A stretch of 9,371 nucleotides of DNA, taken from an uncultured Blautia sp. Its GTDB lineage: Bacteria; Bacillota; Clostridia; Lachnospirales; Lachnospiraceae. Below are positions 1 through 7,030 of this stretch, piece after piece. Each line of letters opens with the position of its first letter. The first letter of the stretch is position 1. The stretch lies in assembly GCA_946629475.1 (NCBI GenBank), contig CAMOXX010000100.1, forward strand, positions 1 through 9,371, written 5' to 3'. A model generated the notes under the pieces. That model saw only the letters and a program-made list of their open reading frames with translations, ran no database searches and was not told the DNA's origin. The position numbers and the translations under genes were made by a program.

Positions 1-298
1 TGATATCAACATTCGCAACGGTTACAGTACCAGAAATGGTGCCGAAATTAAAGCCAGTCTTGATGGTTACATCACCTTCGGTAATATCAGCTGTAGAGGT
101 CTGCTTGGTTCCGTTCGAGAGAATTGCAGTCTGAGACATGGCATAAGCATTGCGAATATTCGCAATAGACACCGAGTCACGGCTCTTCTCCAACTGGCTT
201 GTGAATACCGGGATGGCGATGGCCACCAACACGGCGATAATCGCCACGACGATGAGCAGCTCGGCTAATGTAAAGCCTTTTTTGTTATTCTTTCTCAT
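1..298 (-). CDS. pilA: Type IV prepilin, likely major pilin (5' part only)
   Basis: The gene starts at the ATG at 298-296 and runs off the left edge after 99 complete codons, so the C-terminus is not visible. The protein opens with a short basic leader (MRKNNKKG) followed by FTLAELLIVVAIIAVL. This is the textbook class III signal: cleavage after Gly8, Phe at mature position 1, Glu at position 5, and Pro at position 22 (residue 30) ending the hydrophobic assembly helix. PilD would cleave and N-methylate it, and PilB/PilC would polymerise it. An AAAGGA ribosome site (313-308) sits 9 nt before the ATG. The gene follows pilO after about 310 bp and has its own candidate extended -10 promoter, as expected for an abundant subunit. 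It could instead be one of several pilins if more follow to the left. The prepilin call is very secure; the 'major' call is inferred from context. Confidence 0.94.
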   Translation of the reverse strand, partial: MRKNNKKGFTLAELLIVVAIIAVLVAIAIPVFTSQLEKSRDSVSIANIRNAYAMSQTAILSNGTKQTSTADITEGDVTIKTGFNFGTISGTVTVANVDI

Positions 299-474
299 TT
301 TGCATTTTCCTTTCTACATGTAGTTTTTTGCGGGTTGTTAAGGTCTCACGCGAAATACGGCCGATATCCGTCAAGACCTTTTGGGAATAACGTTTTACGT
401 ATTTCGTTTGCTTTACAGAGAGCTGCCGGGAACAGTCACCTCTGTTATTTATTATAATAATTGTTATTATAATA
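299..474 (-). promoter_or_regulatory. Long, potentially structured 5' leader of the pilin gene
   Basis: If transcription starts near 474, about 175 nt of RNA precede the pilin ATG. Three inverted repeats are visible. One pairs CAGAG (444-440) with CTCTG (420-416), with an inner CTG/CAG. A second pairs AAGGTCT (380-374) with AGACCTT (346-340) around a 27-nt loop that itself holds ACGG/CCGT. The third is a perfect 10-bp palindrome, CTACATGTAG (323-314), directly before the ribosome site. Such a leader could stabilise an abundant pilin mRNA, bind a small RNA or act as a switch. I looked for c-di-GMP-I and c-di-GMP-II riboswitch cores and did not see them. The pairing was judged by eye, and no folding was run. 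Confidence 0.4.
449..474 (-). repeat. Tandem AT-rich palindromes at the predicted pilin transcription start
   Basis: On the minus strand, TATTATAATAA occurs twice (474-464 and 459-449) with the 4-nt spacer CAAT, a period of 15 bp. The left-hand copy on the + strand is the core of a perfect 12-bp palindrome, TTATTATAATAA (449-460). The pair begins just downstream of the -10 element, where a repressor site or an initially transcribed AT-rich region would lie. Because the motif is composed only of A and T, chance and cryptic -10 activity are real alternatives. Confidence 0.4.
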
Positions 475-480
475 TAAGTT

Positions 481-510
481 ATTATACCATATATCGAAAT
501 CCCTGTGCAA
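481..510 (-). promoter_or_regulatory. Predicted sigma-A promoter of the pilin gene (extended -10)
   Basis: The minus strand shows a perfect TATAAT (486-481) preceded by TGG (489-487), an extended -10 of the TGnTATAAT type, with TTGCAC (510-505) 18 nt upstream as a weak -35 (only TTG matches). Extended -10 promoters tolerate a poor -35. It lies in the gap between pilO and the pilin gene and points at the pilin gene, so the pilin can be transcribed independently of the assembly genes. The start would be near 474. Confidence 0.6.
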
Positions 511-553
511 CCAGATTTCAATGCCTGACATATACATTTTTGACCAAAAATTC

Positions 554-579
554 CCGAATATATTCGGTATTTTACCGAA
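554..579 (-). terminator. Nested palindromes behind pilO: weak terminator or operator
   Basis: Two overlapping inverted repeats share one arm. TTCGGTA/TACCGAA pair perfectly around a 3-nt loop (579-563), and CCGAATATATTCGG is a perfect 14-bp palindrome (567-554). On the minus strand the second is followed by GAATTTTTGG, a short U-run. The site lies about 30 nt after the pilO stop and about 45 nt upstream of the pilin -35. It could be a leaky terminator for the assembly operon, with alternative hairpins, or a protein-binding site for the pilin promoter. Stems are short and AT-rich, so termination would be weak. The sequence does not decide between the two. Confidence 0.35.
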
Positions 580-607
580 AATGATAAATGGTTTACATAA
601 TAATGTG

Positions 608-1192
608 TCAGTTTGTCACGGCCGAATCAGATGGAAGGCCCGCGTCCGGGGTTCCTCCGACCATGGTCTCATAGAACGTCGCGGCTGCGTTGATTGTTGT
701 CACGCCGTCCTCCGCGATCTGGCACCGGATGTCTCCCACCAGGCAGCGGTCGCGGCTGCCGCACAGCTGCTTCATAATCTCCTGCGCTGTTTTATAATTC
801 CTTGTCACATACTGGAGCGTAAAGCTGCGGCGGATCTGATCACCGGACCGGGTTACGTCCGCAAAGGACACGGAATATTTCTCCGTATCTGCCAGAGCTT
901 CGTTGAGGAACGCGATCTCACTCTTGCTGTTGTTGTAACTGGGCATATACGAGAGGGTTCCATCCTCTTTCATCGTGTCGAGCTCTGTCTGCAGGGACTT
1001 TAAGTGCATCAGCTGCGCCTCGGCCATGCTGATTTCCGTTTCCAGCGCCTGTGCTTCGGAATGCGAAGAATTTACCGAGTTCGACACATTCAGATAAATA
1101 AACTTATAGTACACGAGGCCGACCAGAATCAGTGCCAGAAGTACCAGCAGAATCTTCTCGGTTCGTGTAAAATCACGACTCAATACCTTCAT
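608..1192 (-). CDS. pilO: PilO-like T4P inner-membrane alignment protein
   Basis: This 194-residue protein has a short cytoplasmic N-terminus, one transmembrane helix (about residues 13-33), a predicted coiled-coil stretch (about 45-75) and a small C-terminal domain. This is the bitopic layout of PilO/GspM proteins, which dimerise with PilN and link the cytoplasmic ring to the growing pilus. Sequence identity within this family is low, so the call rests mainly on topology, size and position after pilM and pilN. The ATG at 1192-1190 overlaps the pilN stop as ATGA, and a full AGGAGG (1205-1200) sits 7 nt before it, inside pilN, so translation is probably coupled. Three cysteines (144, 150, 157) lie in the extracytoplasmic domain and might form a disulfide. 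It is the last assembly gene before the pilin gene. Confidence 0.82.
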   Translation of the reverse strand: MKVLSRDFTRTEKILLVLLALILVGLVYYKFIYLNVSNSVNSSHSEAQALETEISMAEAQLMHLKSLQTELDTMKEDGTLSYMPSYNNSKSEIAFLNEALADTEKYSVSFADVTRSGDQIRRSFTLQYVTRNYKTAQEIMKQLCGSRDRCLVGDIRCQIAEDGVTTINAAATFYETMVGGTPDAGLPSDSAVTN

Positions 1193-1932
1193 TCTGCTTC
1201 CTCCTCTGTCAGTTCCGATTCCGCTGCTTCCGATTCAACCGCATCCGTCTCAGCCGCTTTCGTCTCTTCTTCCACTGGCTGTTTCAGATAAACGACAAAC
1301 CTCGCCCACACTTCCTTGCCGCTGTTGCTGCTGCTCGTTTTGTTCCTGTCGCGCAGATACTGAGTAGTATTCTTGTTTGACGGGGCGCTCACCGACGTCG
1401 ATTCGTTCTTATTTGCCGTCATGATGGTACAGCTGTCCACAATCGGGCTCTGTTCAATCTTCTCCGCCAGTTCATTCTGCTGGCTGAGCGAGCTCTCGGT
1501 AACCTCGATCGTGAGTATGTTCCCGCTCACATTCCAGTTCTTCGCAGTATTCTTTTTGGGAAGAATGCTGTCCACCAGCTCCAGCACCTTGACCCGGTCC
1601 ACCAGGCCCAGCTCATCCGCTGTCATGCCGGCGTTCGTGTAGTGCGCGTAGGTGTCTTCTACATCGGTCATCTCTTCGCCTGCTGTCAAAAGTGCATCAT
1701 AGCGGGACCGCAGGCCGACCACTTCGGATTCTGCCCTCGTCATCTCCATCAGCCGGTCATACACCAGGAACTTGCTGAATGCGCCCGCCAGAACAATGAT
1801 CAGCAGAACTGCAGGGATCGCAATACCGAGATTAAGCTTCTTTTCATCCACCAGCACCAGGTTGATCGATGTTTTGGAAGGCAGACGCCCGCGGATTTTG
1901 CGCGTGTCTTTCTTGCTCTTTGATCTTGCCAC
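1189..1932 (-). CDS. pilN: PilN-like T4P alignment protein with acidic C-terminal tail
   Basis: The start is a GTG at 1932-1930 that shares one base with the TAG stop of pilM; a strong GGAGGAG (1945-1939) 6 nt upstream supports it. The 247-residue protein has a basic cytoplasmic N-terminus, the segment INLVLV (residues 23-28) that corresponds in position to the conserved INL motif through which PilN binds PilM, one transmembrane helix (about 33-56), a coiled-coil-prone segment (60-95) and a small alpha/beta domain. It probably forms the PilN-PilO heterodimer. Unusual features are a Ser/Asn/Thr-rich stretch (about 175-205) and a strongly acidic tail (about 221-247, mostly Glu and Ala) outside the membrane. 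The family call comes from the motif, the topology and the pilM-N-O order. Confidence 0.87.
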   Translation of the reverse strand: MARSKSKKDTRKIRGRLPSKTSINLVLVDEKKLNLGIAIPAVLLIIVLAGAFSKFLVYDRLMEMTRAESEVVGLRSRYDALLTAGEEMTDVEDTYAHYTNAGMTADELGLVDRVKVLELVDSILPKKNTAKNWNVSGNILTIEVTESSLSQQNELAEKIEQSPIVDSCTIMTANKNESTSVSAPSNKNTTQYLRDRNKTSSSNSGKEVWARFVVYLKQPVEEETKAAETDAVESEAAESELTEEEAE

Positions 1933-3017
1933 TATTTACTCCTCCCCGGCTTTTTCGGCTTTCCCGATTTTTTGGATTCTTCCATCGTGATTCCAATCGC
2001 CTGTACAAAGCTGTAGCTTTCCTCGACGGTGTTACCCTCCGGAATCAGTTCATCCGCCCTGTGCAGTTCGATGTCGAGCATGTCCACAATCGAATCCCGC
2101 AGAGGCTTGATCACGGCGCCTCCGCCGCACAGCCACATATCCGCAAGGGTGCTGTCCCGGTTGCTGAACCGGTAAAAGTTCAGCGCCCGCATCAGCTCCA
2201 CAGCGATATTTTCGTAGGAAGTCATGCACTCATCACGGTACTGGCAGTTTTCATAGTTCGTCATCAGGTATGTGTGCGCCAGATGCTCATCCACACCATA
2301 CAGATCCGCCAGCACGCTGTTCAGGTTGGAAAGGCCGACATCCAGAATTCGGGTTGTAATATACCGGTCTTTCCGGAACATGTGCATACGGAACGAAGAA
2401 TAGCCCATATCCAGTATACAGAACTCCTCAGCTATCTGGTACAGTTTTTCCGACTGTGCGCGAATCAGGGAGATATAGGCGCAGAGGCCCGGCGCTGCAA
2501 TTTTCAGCTTCAGACCTGCCTTGCGAAGGAAAAACTGCGCATTTTCGAGCAGCTCACGTCGTGTGCTTACAGCGAGCAGTTCCATGGAAGGAACAGCTTC
2601 AGCATCTTCGCTCTCCTCCCCCGATGCCCCGGCATTCTCCTGTTCTTCACCATCGTCCTCAGAGGGCAGCACCGCATAATCGAAGACGTAGTCCCTGACC
2701 TCGCCGGTGATGTAATCATTGAATTCAAACGGCAGGTTGTAAACCAGCTGGTCAACCGTCATCTCCGGCATTTCAACGTTTTTTACAAAAACCGCCTCGC
2801 TCGAAAGAGCCAGAGCTGCCAGGTTCGCGCGGATCTTGTTCTCCTTCATTGTCCTTTTGAGAAGATCACTCATCGCTTCGGGCGAAGTGACCTGCCCTTC
2901 TCTCAGAAGGTTCTCCGGCATGGGTACGGCCACTGTTTTCAGTACATGCCGCCCCTGGCACAGTGCCAGCTTCAGCTGATCGTATCCGATATCTATTCCA
3001 AGAATCTTCTTCGCCAT
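1932..3017 (-). CDS. pilM: PilM, actin-like cytoplasmic T4P ATPase-fold protein
   Basis: This 361-residue protein belongs to the FtsA/actin-like family. Visible nucleotide-site motifs are the phosphate-1 loop GIDIGYDQLKL (residues 7-17), the phosphate-2 loop ILDMGYSSF (201-209) and the adenosine motif CGGGAV (297-302). PilM forms a cytoplasmic ring that binds the PilN N-terminal tail and is thought to communicate with the motor ATPases. I chose the ATG at 3017 over a GTG two codons upstream because GGGGAG (3027-3022) is well spaced for the ATG and would overlap the GTG. The gene lies 24 nt after pilD and its TAG stop overlaps the pilN start. An acidic insert (about residues 119-140, rich in Glu, Asp and Ser) interrupts the fold and is probably a disordered loop. 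The C-terminus is a Lys/Gly/Pro-rich tail. Confidence 0.94.
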   Translation of the reverse strand: MAKKILGIDIGYDQLKLALCQGRHVLKTVAVPMPENLLREGQVTSPEAMSDLLKRTMKENKIRANLAALALSSEAVFVKNVEMPEMTVDQLVYNLPFEFNDYITGEVRDYVFDYAVLPSEDDGEEQENAGASGEESEDAEAVPSMELLAVSTRRELLENAQFFLRKAGLKLKIAAPGLCAYISLIRAQSEKLYQIAEEFCILDMGYSSFRMHMFRKDRYITTRILDVGLSNLNSVLADLYGVDEHLAHTYLMTNYENCQYRDECMTSYENIAVELMRALNFYRFSNRDSTLADMWLCGGGAVIKPLRDSIVDMLDIELHRADELIPEGNTVEESYSFVQAIGITMEESKKSGKPKKPGRSK

Positions 3018-3041
3018 AAGCACTCCCCTACCCTTTTATCT

Positions 3042-3827
3042 TTACAGCAGACTGCTGTACCAGTTGATCACCGGATCCCCGAACAGCAGCATGATACATG
3101 TCGAAACTGCTATTGCGGGGCCGAATGGAAACTCTTTTTTTTCTTTTCCCGAGATAATTCTGTGGATCACGAGTCCCAGAATACAGGCCAGCATCATCGT
3201 GAACAGAGTCCCGATCATTCCGAGATACAGTCCCACGACAAAAAACAGCTTGATGTCGCCTCCGCCCAGGCTGTCACGGCCCAGAACACGATCCATCACA
3301 AGCGAAACCGCAAGGAGTCCGCCTCCGAACAGGAAGGCCGCCCCAACCGAAAGCGCTGTGCTTCCCCACCCGGTGAAGAGGAAGGGCTCCGCCAATATCC
3401 AGGCAGCGATCGCCGCTATGTGGCATCCGTCCGGGATAATCATATCATCCATGTCTGTCAGAAAAAGCACAAACAGGCAGCATAAAAAAACATAGTTGCG
3501 CAGGCACAGGATCGTCAGGTCAAATCTTAAAAGACAGGCGGCGGTAACTCCGGCAAACACAAGCTCTGTCAGCGGGTATCTCGCCGGGATTACGGATCCG
3601 CATGCCTTGCACCGTCCCTTCTGGAACAGCCAGCTGAACACCGGTATAAGTTCCAGTGCCCCGAGCGTGTGTCCGCAGGCGGGGCAATGGCTCCGTCCTT
3701 TTATAAAGGACTCTCCGTGCGTGATGCGCCATGCCGCGCAGTTGAGAAACGATCCCATCACCGCGCCGAAGGCTGCAGCCAGCACGATAAAGAAAATCAT
3801 CATCGGCCTGTATTCGTAGATGGACAT
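3042..3827 (-). CDS. pilD: Prepilin peptidase / N-methyltransferase
   Basis: This 261-residue polytopic membrane protein is an aspartic (A24-type) peptidase that cleaves the leader of prepilins after glycine and methylates the new N-terminus. The N-terminal domain shows GSFLNC (25-30) and the zinc-type tetracysteine CPAC (48-51) and CKAC (73-76), usually found in the bifunctional enzymes. The two catalytic aspartates are in TDMDD (Asp125) and GGGDIKL (Asp191), and FGP (235-237) is also conserved. Several hydrophobic helices follow. The ATG at 3827-3825 is preferred over one 19 codons upstream because AAGGAG and AGGGG lie just before it and it starts 14 nt after the preceding stop, whereas the longer version would overlap that gene and has a very basic, un-PilD-like start. 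Its substrates here are the pilin at 1-298 and probably the neighbouring pilin-like protein. Confidence 0.97.
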   Translation of the reverse strand: MSIYEYRPMMIFFIVLAAAFGAVMGSFLNCAAWRITHGESFIKGRSHCPACGHTLGALELIPVFSWLFQKGRCKACGSVIPARYPLTELVFAGVTAACLLRFDLTILCLRNYVFLCCLFVLFLTDMDDMIIPDGCHIAAIAAWILAEPFLFTGWGSTALSVGAAFLFGGGLLAVSLVMDRVLGRDSLGGGDIKLFFVVGLYLGMIGTLFTMMLACILGLVIHRIISGKEKKEFPFGPAIAVSTCIMLLFGDPVINWYSSLL

Positions 3828-3841
3828 ATGTTCCCCTCTCC

Positions 3842-4636
3842 TTAACTGTATGCGTCGCCGCTCCAGCCGTCCTTTGCGCGCCATCTGGCACAGTAGTATT
3901 CATCCGCATATACAAAATATGCGATATCGCCTTTTTTCACCAGGCCGGTGTCGAAGTCTCCTTCGCCTTCCAGACCATAGTAGGCTACAATTCCTTCATA
4001 GTCGTTGGTATTTGCAGTTCCGCGGCGGATCGGCTCCTGCTTCAGCACATGGATGCACTGCAGCGGTTTGCCGTTGATTGTGATCTCCGTGTAATCCTGC
4101 TGTTCTTTTTCCGTCTTTGCGGACGTTTGCTTTGCAGTGCCTGTGCTGTCCGATTCACCGCTCTTTTCTTCCGTTTTTGAGCCGGATCTGCTGCCGGTGT
4201 TCTTTTTCTTCCCGGCCTTCTCGAGCTCCGCCGAAAGAAGTTCCTTCGCGTATGATGCGTTCAGCCTCACGCGCTCTTTTTTATCATTTCCATGGATGCC
4301 GCAGAACGGCTGGTAAATGCCGTGTTCATCCTTTGAAAGATATACTTCTCCTCCGGCAGGACATAGTTTATCCCTCCCGGGCATAACCTTGTCCAGAATT
4401 CTTCGGGCTTCCTCAGACGTGGTATCCCTGAGGTCGCCTAAATATTCTATAATCAGACCGTCCCCGGCTGATTTCATCGCCTGGTCGCAGCCCACCTTCT
4501 GAGCCCGGTAGGAAAACCGTTTCCAGGAAGGCACCGCAATGATAATGAGCATTACTACAATCAGAAGCAGCAGTATGCCGATCAGGATATTGAGTCCGCC
4601 TGCGGTGCTGCGGATTTTCTGATATATTCTTCTCAT
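3842..4636 (-). CDS. Atypical large pilin-like protein, candidate tip or priming minor pilin
   Basis: I do not recognise a named family, but the 264-residue protein is built like a pilin. A basic leader (MRRIYQKIRSTAGG) precedes LNILIGILLLLIVVML, giving a likely PilD site after Gly14, and Pro36 falls exactly at mature position 22, as in pilins. Mature position 5 is Ile, not the usual Glu. A globular part contains CPAGG (92-96) and FCGIHG (111-116), the CPxGG...CxxHG pattern seen in many Gram-positive pilins and probably a disulfide loop. A charged, Lys/Glu/Ser/Thr-rich linker (about 142-180) leads to an extra C-terminal domain (181-264) with Cys194 and Cys249. Lack of Glu5 and large size recall GspK-type tip pseudopilins, though no homology is claimed. 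The ATG at 4636 has AAGGA 5 nt before it, which is better than a TTG eight codons upstream. It sits 64 nt after pilC. Confidence 0.72.
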   Translation of the reverse strand: MRRIYQKIRSTAGGLNILIGILLLLIVVMLIIIAVPSWKRFSYRAQKVGCDQAMKSAGDGLIIEYLGDLRDTTSEEARRILDKVMPGRDKLCPAGGEVYLSKDEHGIYQPFCGIHGNDKKERVRLNASYAKELLSAELEKAGKKKNTGSRSGSKTEEKSGESDSTGTAKQTSAKTEKEQQDYTEITINGKPLQCIHVLKQEPIRRGTANTNDYEGIVAYYGLEGEGDFDTGLVKKGDIAYFVYADEYYCARWRAKDGWSGDAYS

Positions 4637-4700
4637 ATCTTTCCTTAAAGGCTGTGACAAGTATCTCGTTCGGGCCGCGTAAAATGCGTTAAAGACAGCT

Positions 4701-5918
4701 TTACATCGCCGCGTACATCCCGAACATAGCCATGTAGATTGCGATTACGATGAATCCGGCGAAGCCCGCCAGGAACACCAGGATGGTCGGTTCCAGCTTG
4801 GCCAGCGCATCCGCCGTGGCCTGCTCCAGCTCTGCATCGTAGTAGTTGGCTGTCATGGCGAGAGTCTGCGAAAGCTCACCGCTCTCCTCTCCGACTGCCG
4901 CCATGTCCACCAGGATATCCGGCAGACATCCGGCCTCGCGGAGGCTGAACCCGAGCGTATGTCCCTCTTCGAGACGCCCGGTTATCTTTCCAACCTCTGT
5001 ACTGATATAATAGTTGTCAAGGACACGGGAAGTGATCCCCACCGCTTTGGTAATGGGCAGCCCGGCCTCGATCATCATGGTCATGGTATTGGCAAACTGG
5101 CTCGCCGCGTTCAGCACGTTGATGTTCCCGAGCACCGGCATCTTCAGCATGAATTTGGCAACGTTCATACGGCCGCCTTCCGTATTGCTGTAAAGCTTGA
5201 ATACGATGAACAGCACGATCACCACAAGTGCTATATACAGAATATTATTCCGGAAGAAATCGGACATGCCGATCAGAAGCTGTGTCGGCAGCGGCAGCTC
5301 CGCATCGTAATCATCAAAAATCGCGGTAAACGTAGGAACAACCTTAACCATCAGAACAATGACGACCACAATGGCGACGACGAAGACGAACGCAGGGTAG
5401 ATCAGCGCCCCGCGGACCTTTCCCTTCATCTTGGTCTGTTTCGCGTAATGCTCGCTGATCGATTCGAAGGCGGAGTCCAGATTACCGGCTTCCTCACCGG
5501 CATGAATCGTCTCCAGGAAGGTTACCGGGAGCTTTTTCTTTCCTCTCTCCGCGAAGCTCGCCGACAGGGAACGCCCCGATTCCACGTCATCGGCAACCTG
5601 CAGCAGAATCTTTTTCAGCGGTTTGTCGGTCATTTTGTCTGCGATCAGGTGCACCGTCCGGGCGATGGGAACACCTGCCCGCAGAATTACGGAAAACTGG
5701 CTGCACATCAGCGTAAAGGCCTTGTCGTCGATCTTGTTCCCGCCTATTTCCATATTCAGGAAGGACGAGCCGCTTTTATCATCGACCTTGGTCAGCTGTG
5801 TGACGATGGGATACAGTTCCTTCAGCTTTGCAGCGGCATCCATCTCGTTGAAGCCTTCGATGACGCCGGAGACCTTTTTACCGTCCCGCGACACAGCCTG
5901 ATATTTATAGTTTATCAT
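4701..5918 (-). CDS. pilC: PilC, T4P inner-membrane platform protein
   Basis: This 405-residue protein has the PilC/GspF layout: a short cytoplasmic N-terminal segment opening with YKYQAVSRDGKKVSG, then two tandem T2SSF domains (about 65-195 and 268-395). Each repeat carries the family motif, GEEAGNL (141-147) and GEESGEL (343-349). Transmembrane helices lie near residues 174-195, 225-243 and 378-398. PilC is the central rotor-like platform on which PilB adds pilins and PilT removes them. Its length matches the usual ~400 residues. The ATG at 5918-5916 has GGAGGG 7 nt upstream. It follows pilT by 55 nt and precedes the pilin-like gene. No truncation or missing motif is seen. Confidence 0.97.
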   Translation of the reverse strand: MINYKYQAVSRDGKKVSGVIEGFNEMDAAAKLKELYPIVTQLTKVDDKSGSSFLNMEIGGNKIDDKAFTLMCSQFSVILRAGVPIARTVHLIADKMTDKPLKKILLQVADDVESGRSLSASFAERGKKKLPVTFLETIHAGEEAGNLDSAFESISEHYAKQTKMKGKVRGALIYPAFVFVVAIVVVIVLMVKVVPTFTAIFDDYDAELPLPTQLLIGMSDFFRNNILYIALVVIVLFIVFKLYSNTEGGRMNVAKFMLKMPVLGNINVLNAASQFANTMTMMIEAGLPITKAVGITSRVLDNYYISTEVGKITGRLEEGHTLGFSLREAGCLPDILVDMAAVGEESGELSQTLAMTANYYDAELEQATADALAKLEPTILVFLAGFAGFIVIAIYMAMFGMYAAM

Positions 5919-5973
5919 GAGGCTTCCCTCCCCTCACGAAGTTTCTGGTAAAGTGAACATGCGCAGTGCATCA

Positions 5974-7017
5974 TTACGCATTCTTCTTGATATAGTCCTG
6001 CTCGTGCGCATAGCGGAGAGCCATATCCTTGGCAATCTTTCCTCCCCGGACCAGCCGGACCAGCGCCTGATCCATCGTCTGGCCGCCGATCGCCGCGCTT
6101 GTCGCAATCGCGTTTGCAATCTGCGGCGTATTGCCATTGCGGATCAGGTTCCGGATTGCGTCCGTCACCACCATCATCTCAACCGCGAGTGCCCTGCCGC
6201 CGGTCTTTTTCGGGATCAGCTGCTGGGTCAGAACGGCCTGGAGGCACATGGAAAGCTGCAGACGAATCTGCACCTGCATTCCCTCCGGGAACACCTGCAC
6301 AATACGGTCTACTGCGTCCGAAGCACTCCCGGTATGGAGCGTTCCGAAAACGAGGTGGCCAGTCTCTGCCGCCGTGATGGCCGTCTCGATGGTCTCACGG
6401 TCACGCATTTCACCGATCAGGATCACGTTCGGATCCTCACGGAGGCTGGCCCGAAGGCCTGCTGCGAAGCTCATCGTATCCTTACCGACTTCCCTCTGGT
6501 TGATCGCAGCCTGATCCGGCGTGTAGATATACTCTACCGGATCCTCAAGCGTTACAATATGGCATTTTTGTGTATGGTTGATATGGTCCAGAAGCGCCGC
6601 GAGCGTTGTGGATTTACCGGAACCGGTCTCACCGGTTACCAGCACGATTCCCTTGTGGAGTCCCGGCAGGTCCAGCGCTGCAGGCGGGAGCCCAAGCGTG
6701 TCCAGCTTCGGGATCACATCGGACAAAAGTCTCAGCGCCACAGAAGGCATTCCCTGCTGCCGGAAGATATGAATACGGCAGCGGTTGCCGGCAAAGGTGG
6801 AAGCTGCATCCAGCTCACCTGTGCGTTCGTATTCTCCGTAGGCGACGCCCGCCAGCTCACGGGCAATGTCAAAGCAGTCGTCCGCAGAGAGCGGCAGATT
6901 GCTCATGTTTTCAAGTCTCCCGTCCTTCCGGTATTTCGGCGGAAGCCCGAAAATCAGATGGATATCCGATGCGTGATCCTGTCTTGCCTGGGCTACCAGA
7001 TTTTCTACACTGATCAT
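5974..7017 (-). CDS. pilT: PilT, T4P retraction ATPase
   Basis: This 347-residue hexameric ATPase powers pilus disassembly. Visible features are an N-terminal PAS-like domain with SDIH (17-20), Walker A GETGSGKSTT (129-138), the Asp box LEDPVEYIY (157-165), Walker B NVILIGEMRD (197-206), the His box FGTLHTGSA (224-232) and the PilT-specific retraction motif AIRNLIR (287-293). The residue after that motif is Asn instead of the commonly seen Glu. It lacks the extended N-terminal domain and the tetracysteine of PilB. The ATG at 7017-7015 is chosen over one 22 codons upstream because AGGAG (7029-7025) lies 7 nt before it, the length then matches the family, and it starts 13 nt after the pilB stop rather than overlapping it. 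Its presence predicts retractile pili. Confidence 0.97.
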   Translation of the reverse strand: MISVENLVAQARQDHASDIHLIFGLPPKYRKDGRLENMSNLPLSADDCFDIARELAGVAYGEYERTGELDAASTFAGNRCRIHIFRQQGMPSVALRLLSDVIPKLDTLGLPPAALDLPGLHKGIVLVTGETGSGKSTTLAALLDHINHTQKCHIVTLEDPVEYIYTPDQAAINQREVGKDTMSFAAGLRASLREDPNVILIGEMRDRETIETAITAAETGHLVFGTLHTGSASDAVDRIVQVFPEGMQVQIRLQLSMCLQAVLTQQLIPKKTGGRALAVEMMVVTDAIRNLIRNGNTPQIANAIATSAAIGGQTMDQALVRLVRGGKIAKDMALRYAHEQDYIKKNA

Positions 7018-7030
7018 GATTTTTCTCCTA

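Noticed and set aside
285..521. A 78-residue minus-strand frame over the pilin promoter and leader
   Set aside because: It would begin inside the predicted promoter with a TTG, runs through AT-rich palindromes as Ile/Tyr repeats, and overlaps the pilin start out of frame.
505..530. A GTGCAACC string on the + strand resembling part of a c-di-GMP-II riboswitch
   Set aside because: The rest of the conserved core is absent, and it is on the strand opposite the pilin gene.
1869..3485. A 538-codon open frame on the + strand across pilN, pilM and pilD
   Set aside because: It is antisense to three well-supported genes. Its product is rich in His, Gln and Arg with no recognisable domain, as expected for a reverse-strand shadow of GC-biased codons.
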